Assembly: GCA_030529425.1 (NCBI GenBank)
Contig: JAUMWX010000001.1
Span: forward strand, 332,062-396,061
DNA: 64,000 nucleotides
From: Tissierellia bacterium
GTDB lineage: Bacteria > Bacillota > Clostridia > Tissierellales > Peptoniphilaceae
Direction of reading: 5' to 3'
This document shows, one piece after another, positions 32,389 to 40,971 of the stretch (its first letter is position 1; every line of letters starts with the position of its first letter). Below the pieces are notes generated by a model. That model made no database searches, had not been told where the DNA came from, and worked only from the letters and a program-made list of their open reading frames with translations. Position numbers and translations under genes: made by a program.

Positions 32389-33360
32389 ATGAAAAAAGTT
32401 GTTGCCAGAGCAAATTCAAATATTGCACTTGTTAAGTATTGGGGTAAAAAAGACGAAAAACTAATAATTCCGCAGAACAGCAGCGTATCAATGACATTAG
32501 ATGCTCTTTATACCATTACGGAAGTTGAATTCACGGATGAGAGAGATATGTATTTTTTGGACGGAGAGCTTCAAGACGATAAAGAGCATGCAAAGATATC
32601 CGAATATATTGATATCTTCAGAAAAAAATCAAAAATATTCAAGTATGTAAAGGTAAATAGCATAAATTATGTTCCGACCTCAGCAGGACTTGCTTCATCG
32701 GCTTCGGGATATGCCGCATTGGCGATGGCGCTGAATAAACTGTTCGGATTAAACTATAATATGGAGAATGTTTCAAAAATGGCAAGACTCGGTTCGGGCT
32801 CCGCTTCACGAAGCATATTCGGAGGATTTGTAGAGTGGAAAAGAGGAGTTGATCACGACACTTCATTTTCTCATAAGATATGTGATAATGATTGGGATAT
32901 TTCAATGATTGTAATAATTATAAATGCAAAGAAAAAGGAAATTTCCAGCAGGGACGGGATGAAGAGAACTGTTGAAACATCACCTTATTACAATGCTTGG
33001 ATCGATAGTGCCGAAAGGGATGTAATCAGCATAAAGGAAGCCATCAATGACAGAGACTTTCAAAAAATGGGGGAAATAGCCGAATTATCCGCTATGAAAA
33101 TGCATGCGACAATGATGTCTGCAAATCCGCCCATAATATATTTTAAAAGTGATTCGATAAAAGCTATAGAATTGGTGAAGAAAATTAGAAATGCAGGAAT
33201 TCCCTGCTATTATACAATGGATGCGGGTCCGAATGTTAAAGTAATATGTGAGAGTAAAAATGCCGATATTATAGCCGATGAATTTAGAAAATATATAAAA
33301 AATGATATAATAATATCTAAAATAGGTACGGATGCTAAGATATTAGAGGAAATAAAATGA
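32389..33360 (+). CDS. mvaD: Diphosphomevalonate decarboxylase
   Basis: ATP-dependent decarboxylase producing isopentenyl diphosphate, 323 residues. ARANSNIALVKYWGKKDE at the N terminus is diagnostic, with NSSVSMTLD, PTSAGLASSASGYAALA and GSGSASRSIFGGFVEW downstream. The frame extends to 32347 inside mvk, but the ATG at 32389, directly after the mvk stop with GGGAG before it, matches the family start. Its stop overlaps the next ATG (ATGA). Confidence 0.95.
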   Translation: MKKVVARANSNIALVKYWGKKDEKLIIPQNSSVSMTLDALYTITEVEFTDERDMYFLDGELQDDKEHAKISEYIDIFRKKSKIFKYVKVNSINYVPTSAGLASSASGYAALAMALNKLFGLNYNMENVSKMARLGSGSASRSIFGGFVEWKRGVDHDTSFSHKICDNDWDISMIVIIINAKKKEISSRDGMKRTVETSPYYNAWIDSAERDVISIKEAINDRDFQKMGEIAELSAMKMHATMMSANPPIIYFKSDSIKAIELVKKIRNAGIPCYYTMDAGPNVKVICESKNADIIADEFRKYIKNDIIISKIGTDAKILEEIK

Positions 33361-34400
33361 CAGAAATTAAAGTCCCCGGAAAGCTTTATATTTCCGGCGA
33401 ATATGCCATATTGGAACCGAATAGAAAAGCACTGATAATGGCTGTTGATAAATTTATTAAATTTAATATAACTCCATCTGAGCATTTTGGGAGATTAAAA
33501 ACTTTTTCAGGATTTGAAACCAAGTGGATAAGAAAATCAAAAATTACTTTTGACATTTATGACAAAAGATTGAACTTGTTAAAAAGTGCAATTGAAGTAA
33601 CCGAGAGTTTTTTAGTCGAGAAAGGATATAAACCGCAATATTTTGATATGGATATAATTACCGAACTTGAAAGAGGCGGTAAAAAGTATGGCTTCGGTTC
33701 AAGTGCGGCTGTGGTTGTAGGGACGGTAAAATCCATATTAAAACTATACGGTTATAATCTGGATAGAACGAGGATTTTCAAATTGGCGGCAATTTCAAGT
33801 ATTTTGGTAAATCCTAAAGGCTCTTGCGGGGACATTGCAGCGTCCGCTTATGGAGGAATAATAGAATTTACATCTTTTTCCAGAAAGGACATTTTGGAAA
33901 GGTTAAAATCTGAAAAAATTTCGGATTTGGTTGAAAGTGATTGGAATTATTTAAATATTTCCGAGATTGAAATAAACTCGATTATAAATTTTATAATTGT
34001 TTGGTCTAAAAGTGTAGCTTTAACGGATCAATTAATTAATAAGGAACAGGTAAAAAGTTTTAGTTATGAAGATTTTTTGGTATGTAGCGATGAAACGGTC
34101 GAAGTAATTAGAAAATCCTACAATAAAGAAGACATTGAAACATTGATTTCTTCCATCAGAAATAACAGAAAAAATCTTAAAAGTTTTGCAAAAAGTAGAG
34201 ATATTATTTTGGAAACTGAAGAGCTTAAAAGATTTTGTGATTTGATTGAAAATTATGGTGGAGGGGCTAAAACTTCAGGAGCAGGCGGAGGGGACTGTGC
34301 CATAGGAGTTGTCAAAAATTTTTCAGACAGTCTGAAATATGAGATAATTAAAACGGGAGTTGAAATATTGGATGTAAAAATATGGAGGGAAAATGAATAA
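33357..34400 (+). CDS. mvaK2: Phosphomevalonate kinase
   Basis: GHMP kinase of 347 residues that makes diphosphomevalonate. The N-terminal VPGKLYISGEYAILEP is specific for phosphomevalonate kinase, KYGFGSSAAVVVGTVKS is the ATP loop, PKGSCGDIAASAYGG the catalytic region, and TSGAGGGDCAIGVV the C-terminal motif. Overlaps mvaD by four bases and fni by eight, so the operon is translationally coupled. Confidence 0.94.
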   Translation: MTEIKVPGKLYISGEYAILEPNRKALIMAVDKFIKFNITPSEHFGRLKTFSGFETKWIRKSKITFDIYDKRLNLLKSAIEVTESFLVEKGYKPQYFDMDIITELERGGKKYGFGSSAAVVVGTVKSILKLYGYNLDRTRIFKLAAISSILVNPKGSCGDIAASAYGGIIEFTSFSRKDILERLKSEKISDLVESDWNYLNISEIEINSIINFIIVWSKSVALTDQLINKEQVKSFSYEDFLVCSDETVEVIRKSYNKEDIETLISSIRNNRKNLKSFAKSRDIILETEELKRFCDLIENYGGGAKTSGAGGGDCAIGVVKNFSDSLKYEIIKTGVEILDVKIWRENE

Positions 34401-35448
34401 GAAGGATGATCATGTTAATTTGGCATTAGAATTTTACAAAGATACTAAAATTTCTGATTTTGATAATATAGACTTTGTACATAAAGTATTGCCCGAGTTG
34501 AATATAGAGGATGTGGATATTTCTACAAGTTTTTGCGGATTTGACTTTTCTCAACCGTTTCATATTAACGGAATGACCGGAGGAACTGAAAAAACTAAAG
34601 AATTCAACAGGAAAATAGCGATTTTGGCAAGAGAAACCGACACTTTTATGGCAGCGGGCTCTCTGTCGGTGGCACTTAAAGACGAGTCGGTTGTGGATTC
34701 ATTCAAAGTCATAAGAGAAGAAAATAAAAGCGGAATAGTTTTTGCGAATTTGGGAGCGGACAAGACTTTGGAGGATGCAAAGAGGGCGATAGACATCCTT
34801 GATGCTGACGGAATTCAAATACATATAAATGTTTGTCAAGAGATAGTTATGCCCGAGGGAGAAAGAAACTTTGAAGGGTGGTTAAGTAATATTTCAGAGA
34901 TAGTTGAAAAATTGGGAAAACCGGTTTTAGTAAAAGAAGTCGGATTCGGAATGGACAGGTCCGCCATTAAAAAACTTAGAAAAATATGTGTAAATACAAT
35001 AGATATATCCGGAAAAGGCGGAACGAATTTTGCCAGAATAGAAAACTTCAGAAGAGAAAAATTCAAATATAATTTCTTGGAAAATTTTGGAAATTCAACT
35101 GTTGTATCAATGCTGGAAGCTCAGAACTATATATGTTCAAATGAGATAATTGCATCCGGAGGAATAAGAAACTCCATGGATATTGTAAAATCCTTGGCTC
35201 TTGGTGCAAAATCAGTTGGAATGGCAGCCGGAATATTAAACTTGGTGAATGAAAACAGTATTGAAGATGCAATAGATACGGTAAACCATTGGAAATATGA
35301 AATAAAGGCTATAATGACTCTTTTGGGGGCAAAAAACATAGGAGATCTTCTAAAGACGGATCTCATTTTCCGAAAAGATGTAAAAGATTGGTGTAAAACA
35401 AGGAATATAGACTATAAATCATTCGGAAACAGGAGTAAAATATGTTAA
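34393..35448 (+). CDS. fni: Type 2 isopentenyl-diphosphate delta-isomerase
   Basis: FMN- and NADPH-dependent isomerase interconverting IPP and DMAPP, 351 residues. HINGMTGGTEKTKEFN, FANLGADKTLEDAKRAI, DGIQIHINVCQE, LVKEVGFGM, DISGKGGTNFARIENFR and ASGGIRNSMDIVKSLALGA are all family motifs. Last gene of the mevalonate operon, followed by a terminator. The upper pathway (mvaS, mvaA) is not in this window. Confidence 0.96.
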   Translation: MNKKDDHVNLALEFYKDTKISDFDNIDFVHKVLPELNIEDVDISTSFCGFDFSQPFHINGMTGGTEKTKEFNRKIAILARETDTFMAAGSLSVALKDESVVDSFKVIREENKSGIVFANLGADKTLEDAKRAIDILDADGIQIHINVCQEIVMPEGERNFEGWLSNISEIVEKLGKPVLVKEVGFGMDRSAIKKLRKICVNTIDISGKGGTNFARIENFRREKFKYNFLENFGNSTVVSMLEAQNYICSNEIIASGGIRNSMDIVKSLALGAKSVGMAAGILNLVNENSIEDAIDTVNHWKYEIKAIMTLLGAKNIGDLLKTDLIFRKDVKDWCKTRNIDYKSFGNRSKIC

Positions 35449-35449
35449 A

Positions 35450-35476
35450 AAAAACTGCATTGAAATGCAGTTTTTT
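35450..35476. terminator. Bidirectional terminator
   Basis: AAAAACTGCAT (35450-35460), loop TGAA, ATGCAGTTTTT (35465-35475), between the convergent mevalonate operon and the G5 protein gene. Confidence 0.88.
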
Positions 35477-35481
35477 ATTTC

Positions 35482-36651
35482 TTATCTTGTATAAACATCC
35501 AAGTGATTGCCGTATGTTCCCCTGTCATAAACCTTTCCCATATAACCGAAAGGTGTAGGTAGAATTGTACCAAGCGGTTTATCACTTGCCAAAACTATAT
35601 ATCCGTCCTCATCTGCAACATATCCGCCACTGTTTACATGTCTTCCAGGTATATCAAGTCCTCCGCCCGGTAAAACACTTTCAGAGTAATATGTGTATTT
35701 GTATCCACCCCAGTAAATTACTCCGTGGAATTCCAAATCGCTAATTGAGTAGATATAAGATGAGCTTTGACTTACAACTCTTTCTTTAGTTCCCACTTCA
35801 ACTATTCTCTTAGTAGGACTTTCAAGAGTTTTTGAACTTATAAGCTCTCTATTTTTTCCGTCGTTTTTATATATTTTTTCAACGCTTCCTTCATTTCCGG
35901 ATTGAATAACTTTTTCTTCATCTTCATACATTGAATCATTATTTCTGTATTCAACTTGATTTTCAATGCTTTCGACAACAACTTCTTTGGTCCCTACCAA
36001 TGTTACCTGCTCAATCGGTTTTTTAGTTACTGTTTCGCTTACTTTTTTGTCTGATATCAATTTTCCGTTTTTTAAAGCTTTTTCAAAGTTTAGCGTTTTT
36101 TCTCCATTCACACCTTTTACTTTTACTTTTTCACTTCCATAGTTCATATCAAAAGAAAATTCTTTTTTTGAAGAGAACTTTACGATTTCTTTTTTTGTAT
36201 ACTTTTGAATGTCGTAGAAATCAACATTCACCTTATCTCCACTTTTAATTTTTGAATCTAATGAAGGTGTAACCAAATCATCACCGTCAACTTTTACATT
36301 TTGTTCATTCAAAAATTCTCTGACACTGTTGGCATGTGTTTTTGTGTTTAGTAATATGCCTGATTTTGTAAAACTAATGTCTTTTTGAGTGTCGATTTTA
36401 ATGGACATATTATTTTGAATTTTTTCATCAAGGTTAAAGTTTATTTTAGAACCTTCTTCAAATTTATATCCGATGCCTTCAAGAACATCAGAAACTCTTT
36501 TTGCACTTGTTTCTAATGATACTAAGTTATTATCAATAGATAAGCTAATGTTTTTCGGTTTTTGAGCAAGTGCCAAACTACTGGAAACAACACCAATTAT
36601 AAATACGCTACCCGCAGCTGCAAGAGTCTTTTTTAATGAGTAATCTTTCAT
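35482..36651 (-). CDS. Secreted G5 / DUF348 (ubiquitin-like) cell-wall protein
   Basis: A 389-residue exported protein. Signal peptide (1-29, ALA-Q cleavage region); two DUF348 ubiquitin-like modules (about 35-85 and 88-145), the first ending before ITFTKSG-like sequence; a first G5 domain ending EQVTLVGTKEV (near 215); a second G5-like stretch ending TKRIVEVGTKE (near 295); and a C-terminal domain (about 305-389) ending GKVYDRGTYGNHLDVYT. The last resembles a 3D/double-psi beta-barrel but lacks the usual three-Asp arrangement. Relatives are YabE/Rpf-like wall proteins involved in peptidoglycan remodelling. RBS AGGAGG. Confidence 0.85.
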   Translation of the reverse strand: MKDYSLKKTLAAAGSVFIIGVVSSSLALAQKPKNISLSIDNNLVSLETSAKRVSDVLEGIGYKFEEGSKINFNLDEKIQNNMSIKIDTQKDISFTKSGILLNTKTHANSVREFLNEQNVKVDGDDLVTPSLDSKIKSGDKVNVDFYDIQKYTKKEIVKFSSKKEFSFDMNYGSEKVKVKGVNGEKTLNFEKALKNGKLISDKKVSETVTKKPIEQVTLVGTKEVVVESIENQVEYRNNDSMYEDEEKVIQSGNEGSVEKIYKNDGKNRELISSKTLESPTKRIVEVGTKERVVSQSSSYIYSISDLEFHGVIYWGGYKYTYYSESVLPGGGLDIPGRHVNSGGYVADEDGYIVLASDKPLGTILPTPFGYMGKVYDRGTYGNHLDVYTR

Positions 36652-36894
36652 AACTCCTCCTTTAACTGTTGATAATAATAATATTTCTTTAGTTCGATGT
36701 CAAGAATTTTGTAATAATATTGTAACTAATTGTAATTTTTTTGTTTTTTTTGTTTATTTTATTTGCTGACAATGGCTATTTTACAGGCTTTTCTAAAATG
36801 TTACAAAAAAGTAACTTTATCTTTTTAACATTCTAAGATTCAAAATCTGAGAAATAATGATATAATCTATAGAAGATTAAATTGAGGAGAAGTT

Positions 36895-37290
36895 ATGAAA
36901 GATAAGTTAATGAAGTTTTTTTCGGGAAGATATGGAGCTGATAAGCTTACATACTATTTAATGTATTTTTCACTTGCGTTGTTGATAGTAGGGCAGATAT
37001 CGGATAAAATTATTATCTCTTACATAGCCTTTGCTATTATCATATATGCCAACTATAGAGTTTTATCAAAAAATATTTCTAAAAGAAGTAATGAAAATAG
37101 GATTTTTTTGGGAAAAACATATAAGATTAGGCACTTTTTTGCTAAAAAGTATTATCATATATTCGGTAAAGACGGATTCAAATATTTTACTTGCAATACC
37201 TGTAAGTCTGAGCTTAGAATCCCTAAAAATAAGGGCAAGATAAGAGTAAGATGCCCTAAATGTAATACTGAATATATAAAAAGGACTTAG
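36895..37290 (+). CDS. Zinc-ribbon membrane protein
   Basis: A 131-residue protein with two N-terminal membrane helices (about 20-37 and 40-56), a basic linker, and a C-terminal zinc ribbon: CNTCKSELRIP and, 16 residues on, CPKCNTEY, giving a CxxC...CxxC site. It lies one base before an ArAE exporter gene and shares its transcript. TATAAT at 36861-36866 is the likely -10. Function unknown. Confidence 0.75.
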   Translation: MKDKLMKFFSGRYGADKLTYYLMYFSLALLIVGQISDKIIISYIAFAIIIYANYRVLSKNISKRSNENRIFLGKTYKIRHFFAKKYYHIFGKDGFKYFTCNTCKSELRIPKNKGKIRVRCPKCNTEYIKRT

Positions 37291-37291
37291 G

Positions 37292-38329
37292 ATGAAGGAT
37301 ATTTTAAAAAAAATGAAATTTAAAATGAATATTCAAATAGCAATTGCAGTTACAATTTCTATTTTTATAGCATATTCATTAAATTTAAAATACTATGCCT
37401 CAGCAGGAATTATTACATTACTTACGGTGCAGAATACCAAGAGAGATACTTTAAAATTTGCTATAAGGAGAATGTTTACATACATTATTACGCTATTATT
37501 ATGTGTATTTTTGTATAATACTCTAGGTTATTCATTTTATACTTTGGGTATATTCGTTCTGATAATCGGGTTGATCAGTTCATTTTACGGAATGGGATAT
37601 GTACTGTCGGTAAACGTAGTTTTTGCAACCCATTTTTTGGATTCGCGCTCCATGGGTTTTGACTTGTTAATGAATGAGACCTATTTATTTTTAATAGGAG
37701 TTCTGATGGGTTTGATTATAAATCTTGTCACTCCGATGTTGTTTTTTGATTTTAGAAATGAAATCAGAGGAGTTGATGATGTCGTAAAAAATCTTCTTAG
37801 AGAAGTAAGCGGAAGATTGAGAGGCATATATTATATAGAAGATGTACAGACTACCAAAGAGATGAGTGATATATATATAAGCAATCAATTTAAAGAAATT
37901 AAGAAATATATATGGGATACTGAAAGTAAGCTCTTGGAAAATGCAAATAATATGATTTTTAAGGAAGAAAAATATTATCTGGACTATTTTATTATGAGAA
38001 CTGCTCAAATAAATATAATTGAGGATATATTTGAAAGTTCGAAAAAATTGTATAAAACGATGAAACAAGCTCAACTTATTGCAGATTTTATGGATAACAT
38101 TATTCTGCAATATCACGAGACAAATACGGTAGAGTATTTGAGTCTGAAAGCTGAAGAAATTCTTGAAATATACAGAAAACAACCTCTTCCGGTAACCAGA
38201 GAGGAATTTGAACACAGAGCCATGCTTTACTCAATAATGCACGATTTAATATTATTGATAAAAGAGAAGCGAAATTTTGTTATGGAACTTACCGAAGAAA
38301 CCAGAAATAAATATTGGTCAAAAGAATAG
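37292..38329 (+). CDS. Aromatic acid exporter (ArAE/FUSC-like) family protein
   Basis: A 345-residue membrane protein with about six helices in residues 12-155 and a cytoplasmic helical C-terminal half, the layout of ArAE_1 plus its C-terminal domain. NIQIAIAVTISIFIAYSLNLKYYASAGIITLLTVQNTKRDTLKFAIRR is the family-defining N-terminal block. Substrate not predictable. Starts one base after the zinc-ribbon gene; a compact UUCG-loop terminator overlaps its end. Confidence 0.85.
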   Translation: MKDILKKMKFKMNIQIAIAVTISIFIAYSLNLKYYASAGIITLLTVQNTKRDTLKFAIRRMFTYIITLLLCVFLYNTLGYSFYTLGIFVLIIGLISSFYGMGYVLSVNVVFATHFLDSRSMGFDLLMNETYLFLIGVLMGLIINLVTPMLFFDFRNEIRGVDDVVKNLLREVSGRLRGIYYIEDVQTTKEMSDIYISNQFKEIKKYIWDTESKLLENANNMIFKEEKYYLDYFIMRTAQINIIEDIFESSKKLYKTMKQAQLIADFMDNIILQYHETNTVEYLSLKAEEILEIYRKQPLPVTREEFEHRAMLYSIMHDLILLIKEKRNFVMELTEETRNKYWSKE

Positions 38330-38349
38330 TCCTTCGGGCTATTTTTTTT
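38325..38349 (+). terminator. Terminator with UUCG tetraloop
   Basis: AATAGTCC (38325-38332), loop TTCG, GGCTATT (38337-38343) with one bulged T, then a run of T. Confidence 0.8.
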
Positions 38350-38391
38350 AATTGATTATTAATGTGATATAATAAAATATTGAGGTGGAAC

Positions 38392-38853
38392 ATGAAAATA
38401 ATTATTAAAAATTTGGAAGAAATGGAAAAATTCGGTAAAATTATGGCTAAAAACTTGAAAGTAGGGGATGTGATTTCTCTAATAGGAGAGTTGGGAGCGG
38501 GAAAGACTACATTGGTACAATTTGCATGTAAGCAATTGGGAGTGGCTGACTATGTTACATCTCCTACATTTTCAATAGTTAATTTGTATGAGGGTGATGT
38601 TGATATTTATCATTTGGACTTATACAGATTGGAGCATCCTTCGGAGTTGGAGGCAATGGATTACGAGAGATATTTTTATCCGGACGGTATCAGCTTTATA
38701 GAGTGGGCTGAAAAAGGTGAGAATTATCTTCCGGACGATATGATTGAAATAAAGATAAACTATGATTTAGATGAAAGAACTATTGAAATAATTGAAAATA
38801 ATGATAGGGCAAAGGAATTAGGAGAATTAATAAATGAAAATTTTAGCGGTTGA
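38392..38853 (+). CDS. tsaE: tRNA threonylcarbamoyladenosine biosynthesis ATPase TsaE
   Basis: ATPase of the t6A complex, 153 residues. Walker A GELGAGKTTLVQ, then SPTFSIVNLYEG and IYHLDLYRLEHPSELEAMDYERYF are diagnostic. A TTG at 38380 is in frame, but GAGGTGG fits the ATG at 38392. First gene of a long plus-strand block; TATAAT at 38368-38373 may be its -10. Overlaps tsaB by 20 bases. Confidence 0.94.
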   Translation: MKIIIKNLEEMEKFGKIMAKNLKVGDVISLIGELGAGKTTLVQFACKQLGVADYVTSPTFSIVNLYEGDVDIYHLDLYRLEHPSELEAMDYERYFYPDGISFIEWAEKGENYLPDDMIEIKINYDLDERTIEIIENNDRAKELGELINENFSG

Positions 38854-39514
38854 TACCTCTACCATGATTACATCCATCGCTGTTTTGGAGGATGATCTGA
38901 TAGTTGGAGAGTACAGTATTAATCAGTCAAAGACTCATTCAGAGATGTTGTTACCAATGATAGGGGATGTATTGGAAAGGCTTGGATTTAAATTGAAGGA
39001 TATTGATGCGTTTGCGGTTGCAATAGGACCCGGCTCATTTACAGGGCTGAGAATTGGAGTTACGGCAGTAAAAACTATGGCTCAGGTTTTGGATAAACCG
39101 GTTATAGGGATTTCGACATTGGAAGCCTTGGCTTACGGAGTATATTCTGAAGCGATAATTGTTCCTGTTATTGATGCGAGGGGAAAAAGAATTTTTACAG
39201 CAGGATACAAATGGGAAAAAGATAAATTTATAAATATAAAAGAGGAAAGATTGACTACAGTTGATGAATTGTCAATAGATTTGAAAGATAATAATATAGT
39301 TTTGGTTGGAGATGCATTGGAAAAATTTTCGGATTTAGGAAGTAATGTAAGATTGGCTACACCGAATTTGAATAATTGTATATCAAAAAATATTGCGGTA
39401 TTAGCAAAGAAAAGATTTGAAGATGGAGATTTTGATGATTATTTCACTCTTTTACCGAACTACTTAAGAAAATCACAGGCGGAGATTGATTTTGGAAAGA
39501 AATTATGTAATTAG
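38834..39514 (+). CDS. tsaB: TsaB, t6A complex scaffold
   Basis: Inactive TsaD paralogue that bridges TsaD and TsaE, 226 residues. ILAVDTSTMITSIAVLE, NQSKTHSEMLLPMI and AIGPGSFTGLRIGVTAVKTMA are the ASKHA-fold motifs of TsaB. Overlaps tsaE by 20 bases and rimI by 23, so translation is coupled through this segment. Confidence 0.94.
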   Translation: MKILAVDTSTMITSIAVLEDDLIVGEYSINQSKTHSEMLLPMIGDVLERLGFKLKDIDAFAVAIGPGSFTGLRIGVTAVKTMAQVLDKPVIGISTLEALAYGVYSEAIIVPVIDARGKRIFTAGYKWEKDKFINIKEERLTTVDELSIDLKDNNIVLVGDALEKFSDLGSNVRLATPNLNNCISKNIAVLAKKRFEDGDFDDYFTLLPNYLRKSQAEIDFGKKLCN

Positions 39515-39935
39515 AAGATTGGAACTTAGTGATGTCGAGAGCTTAACAAGACTTGACGAAGAAATATTCGAGCAACCTTGGGAGGAAGCGAGTTTTTATT
39601 TTTCTTTGGAAAATGAATTCACCTATGGGATAGGCATAGAAAAAGATGGAGAATTAGTAGGATATATGATTTTTTCATGTATTCTTGGAGATGCCAATTT
39701 GGATAATATAGCAATAAAAAAAGAGCACAGAAAATTGGGATTGGCATCCGTTTTAATTGAAAAACTGATTAAAATAAGTGAAGAAAATGAATGGAATCAG
39801 ATAATGCTTGAGGTTAGAAATTCAAATAAAGAAGCAATTTCTTTGTATGAAAAATTCGGATTCAGGTATATATCCACAAGAAAGAATTACTACGGTGAAG
39901 GCATTGATGCCGATATTATGATTAGAGTTGGATGA
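39492..39935 (+). CDS. rimI: Ribosomal protein S18-alanine N-acetyltransferase (RimI-like)
   Basis: GNAT acetyltransferase of 147 residues. The acetyl-CoA loop region NIAIKKEHRKLGLASVLIEKLI has the R/QxxGxA pattern, and NSNKEAISLYEKFGFRYISTRKNYY is the typical C-terminal block of RimI. A TTG start at 39492 is preferred over TTG at 39486 because GGAG at 39481-39484 is then seven bases away. Position between tsaB and tsaD is the usual one for rimI in Firmicutes. Confidence 0.9.
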   Translation: MERNYVIRRLELSDVESLTRLDEEIFEQPWEEASFYFSLENEFTYGIGIEKDGELVGYMIFSCILGDANLDNIAIKKEHRKLGLASVLIEKLIKISEENEWNQIMLEVRNSNKEAISLYEKFGFRYISTRKNYYGEGIDADIMIRVG

Positions 39936-39942
39936 GGGAAGT

Positions 39943-40971
39943 ATGGAATTATGCGTGATGGGAATTGAAACATCTTGTGACGAGACAAGTGTTTCAATAG
40001 TTAAGAATGGCAGAGAGGTTCTTTCAAATACAATATTGAGCCAAATAAAAACACATCAACTATATGGAGGAGTTGTACCGGAAATAGCATCCAGAGAGCA
40101 TTTGGAAGCTATTAATTATGTTATAAAGCAATCCTTGGAGGAAGCAAAAAAAAGTTTTGATGATATAGATTTAATAGCGGTAACTAAGGGCCCCGGTTTG
40201 ATAGGTGCCCTGTTGGTAGGAATTTCATCTGCAAAGGCATTATCGCTTGCACTTGAAAAACCGTTGATAGGGGTAAACCACATGGAGGGGCATATATGTG
40301 CCAATTATCTGACTTTTAAGGATTTGGAACCGCCTTTAATATCATTGGTCGTATCAGGAGGGCATACTTATCTGGTGGATGTGAAAAGTTATACAGAATA
40401 TGAAGTTGTGGGACAAACAAGAGATGATGCGGCGGGAGAGAGTTTTGACAAGGTAGCCAGGTCGCTTGGATTGGGATATCCCGGTGGACCGGCAATCCAA
40501 AAGGCCGCTGAAAAGGGAGACAAAACGGCAATTGACTTCCCGAGAGTTACAATAAACAAAGATACCTATGATTTTAGTTTCAGCGGACTGAAAACAGCTG
40601 TATTAAATTATTTAAATTCACAGAAAATGGCTCAGAATGAAATTAATCCTTATGATGTTGCGGCAAGTTTTCAAGCTGCAGTTATAGATGTTTTGGTTGA
40701 AAAAAGTATAAGGCTGTTGAAAGAAAGAAATAGAGATAAAATTGTTTTATCCGGAGGAGTTGCCGCAAATAAGCCTTTAAGAGATTTAATGGAAGAAAAA
40801 ATTAAGAATATGGGTATAAAGCTATATTATCCGCCTCTTGATTTATGTACGGATAATGCGGCAATGATTGCGTCTGCGGGGTATTATAATTACTTAAAAA
40901 GTGGAGGAGACTCTCTTTATTTAGATGTGTATCCGAACTTAGGATTGGAAAAGGGGAACAATGATAAGTAA
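39943..40971 (+). CDS. tsaD: tRNA N6-adenosine threonylcarbamoyltransferase TsaD
   Basis: Catalytic subunit of t6A synthesis, 342 residues. MGIETSCDETSVSIV, PEIASREHLEAIN, GVNHMEGHICANY (the metal-binding HxEGH), LVVSGGHTYLV and LSGGVAANKPLRDLM are all present. The frame begins at 39928, but GAGGGA lies just before the ATG at 39943, which gives the family-typical start. Overlaps pcrA by 11 bases. Confidence 0.96.
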   Translation: MELCVMGIETSCDETSVSIVKNGREVLSNTILSQIKTHQLYGGVVPEIASREHLEAINYVIKQSLEEAKKSFDDIDLIAVTKGPGLIGALLVGISSAKALSLALEKPLIGVNHMEGHICANYLTFKDLEPPLISLVVSGGHTYLVDVKSYTEYEVVGQTRDDAAGESFDKVARSLGLGYPGGPAIQKAAEKGDKTAIDFPRVTINKDTYDFSFSGLKTAVLNYLNSQKMAQNEINPYDVAASFQAAVIDVLVEKSIRLLKERNRDKIVLSGGVAANKPLRDLMEEKIKNMGIKLYYPPLDLCTDNAAMIASAGYYNYLKSGGDSLYLDVYPNLGLEKGNNDK

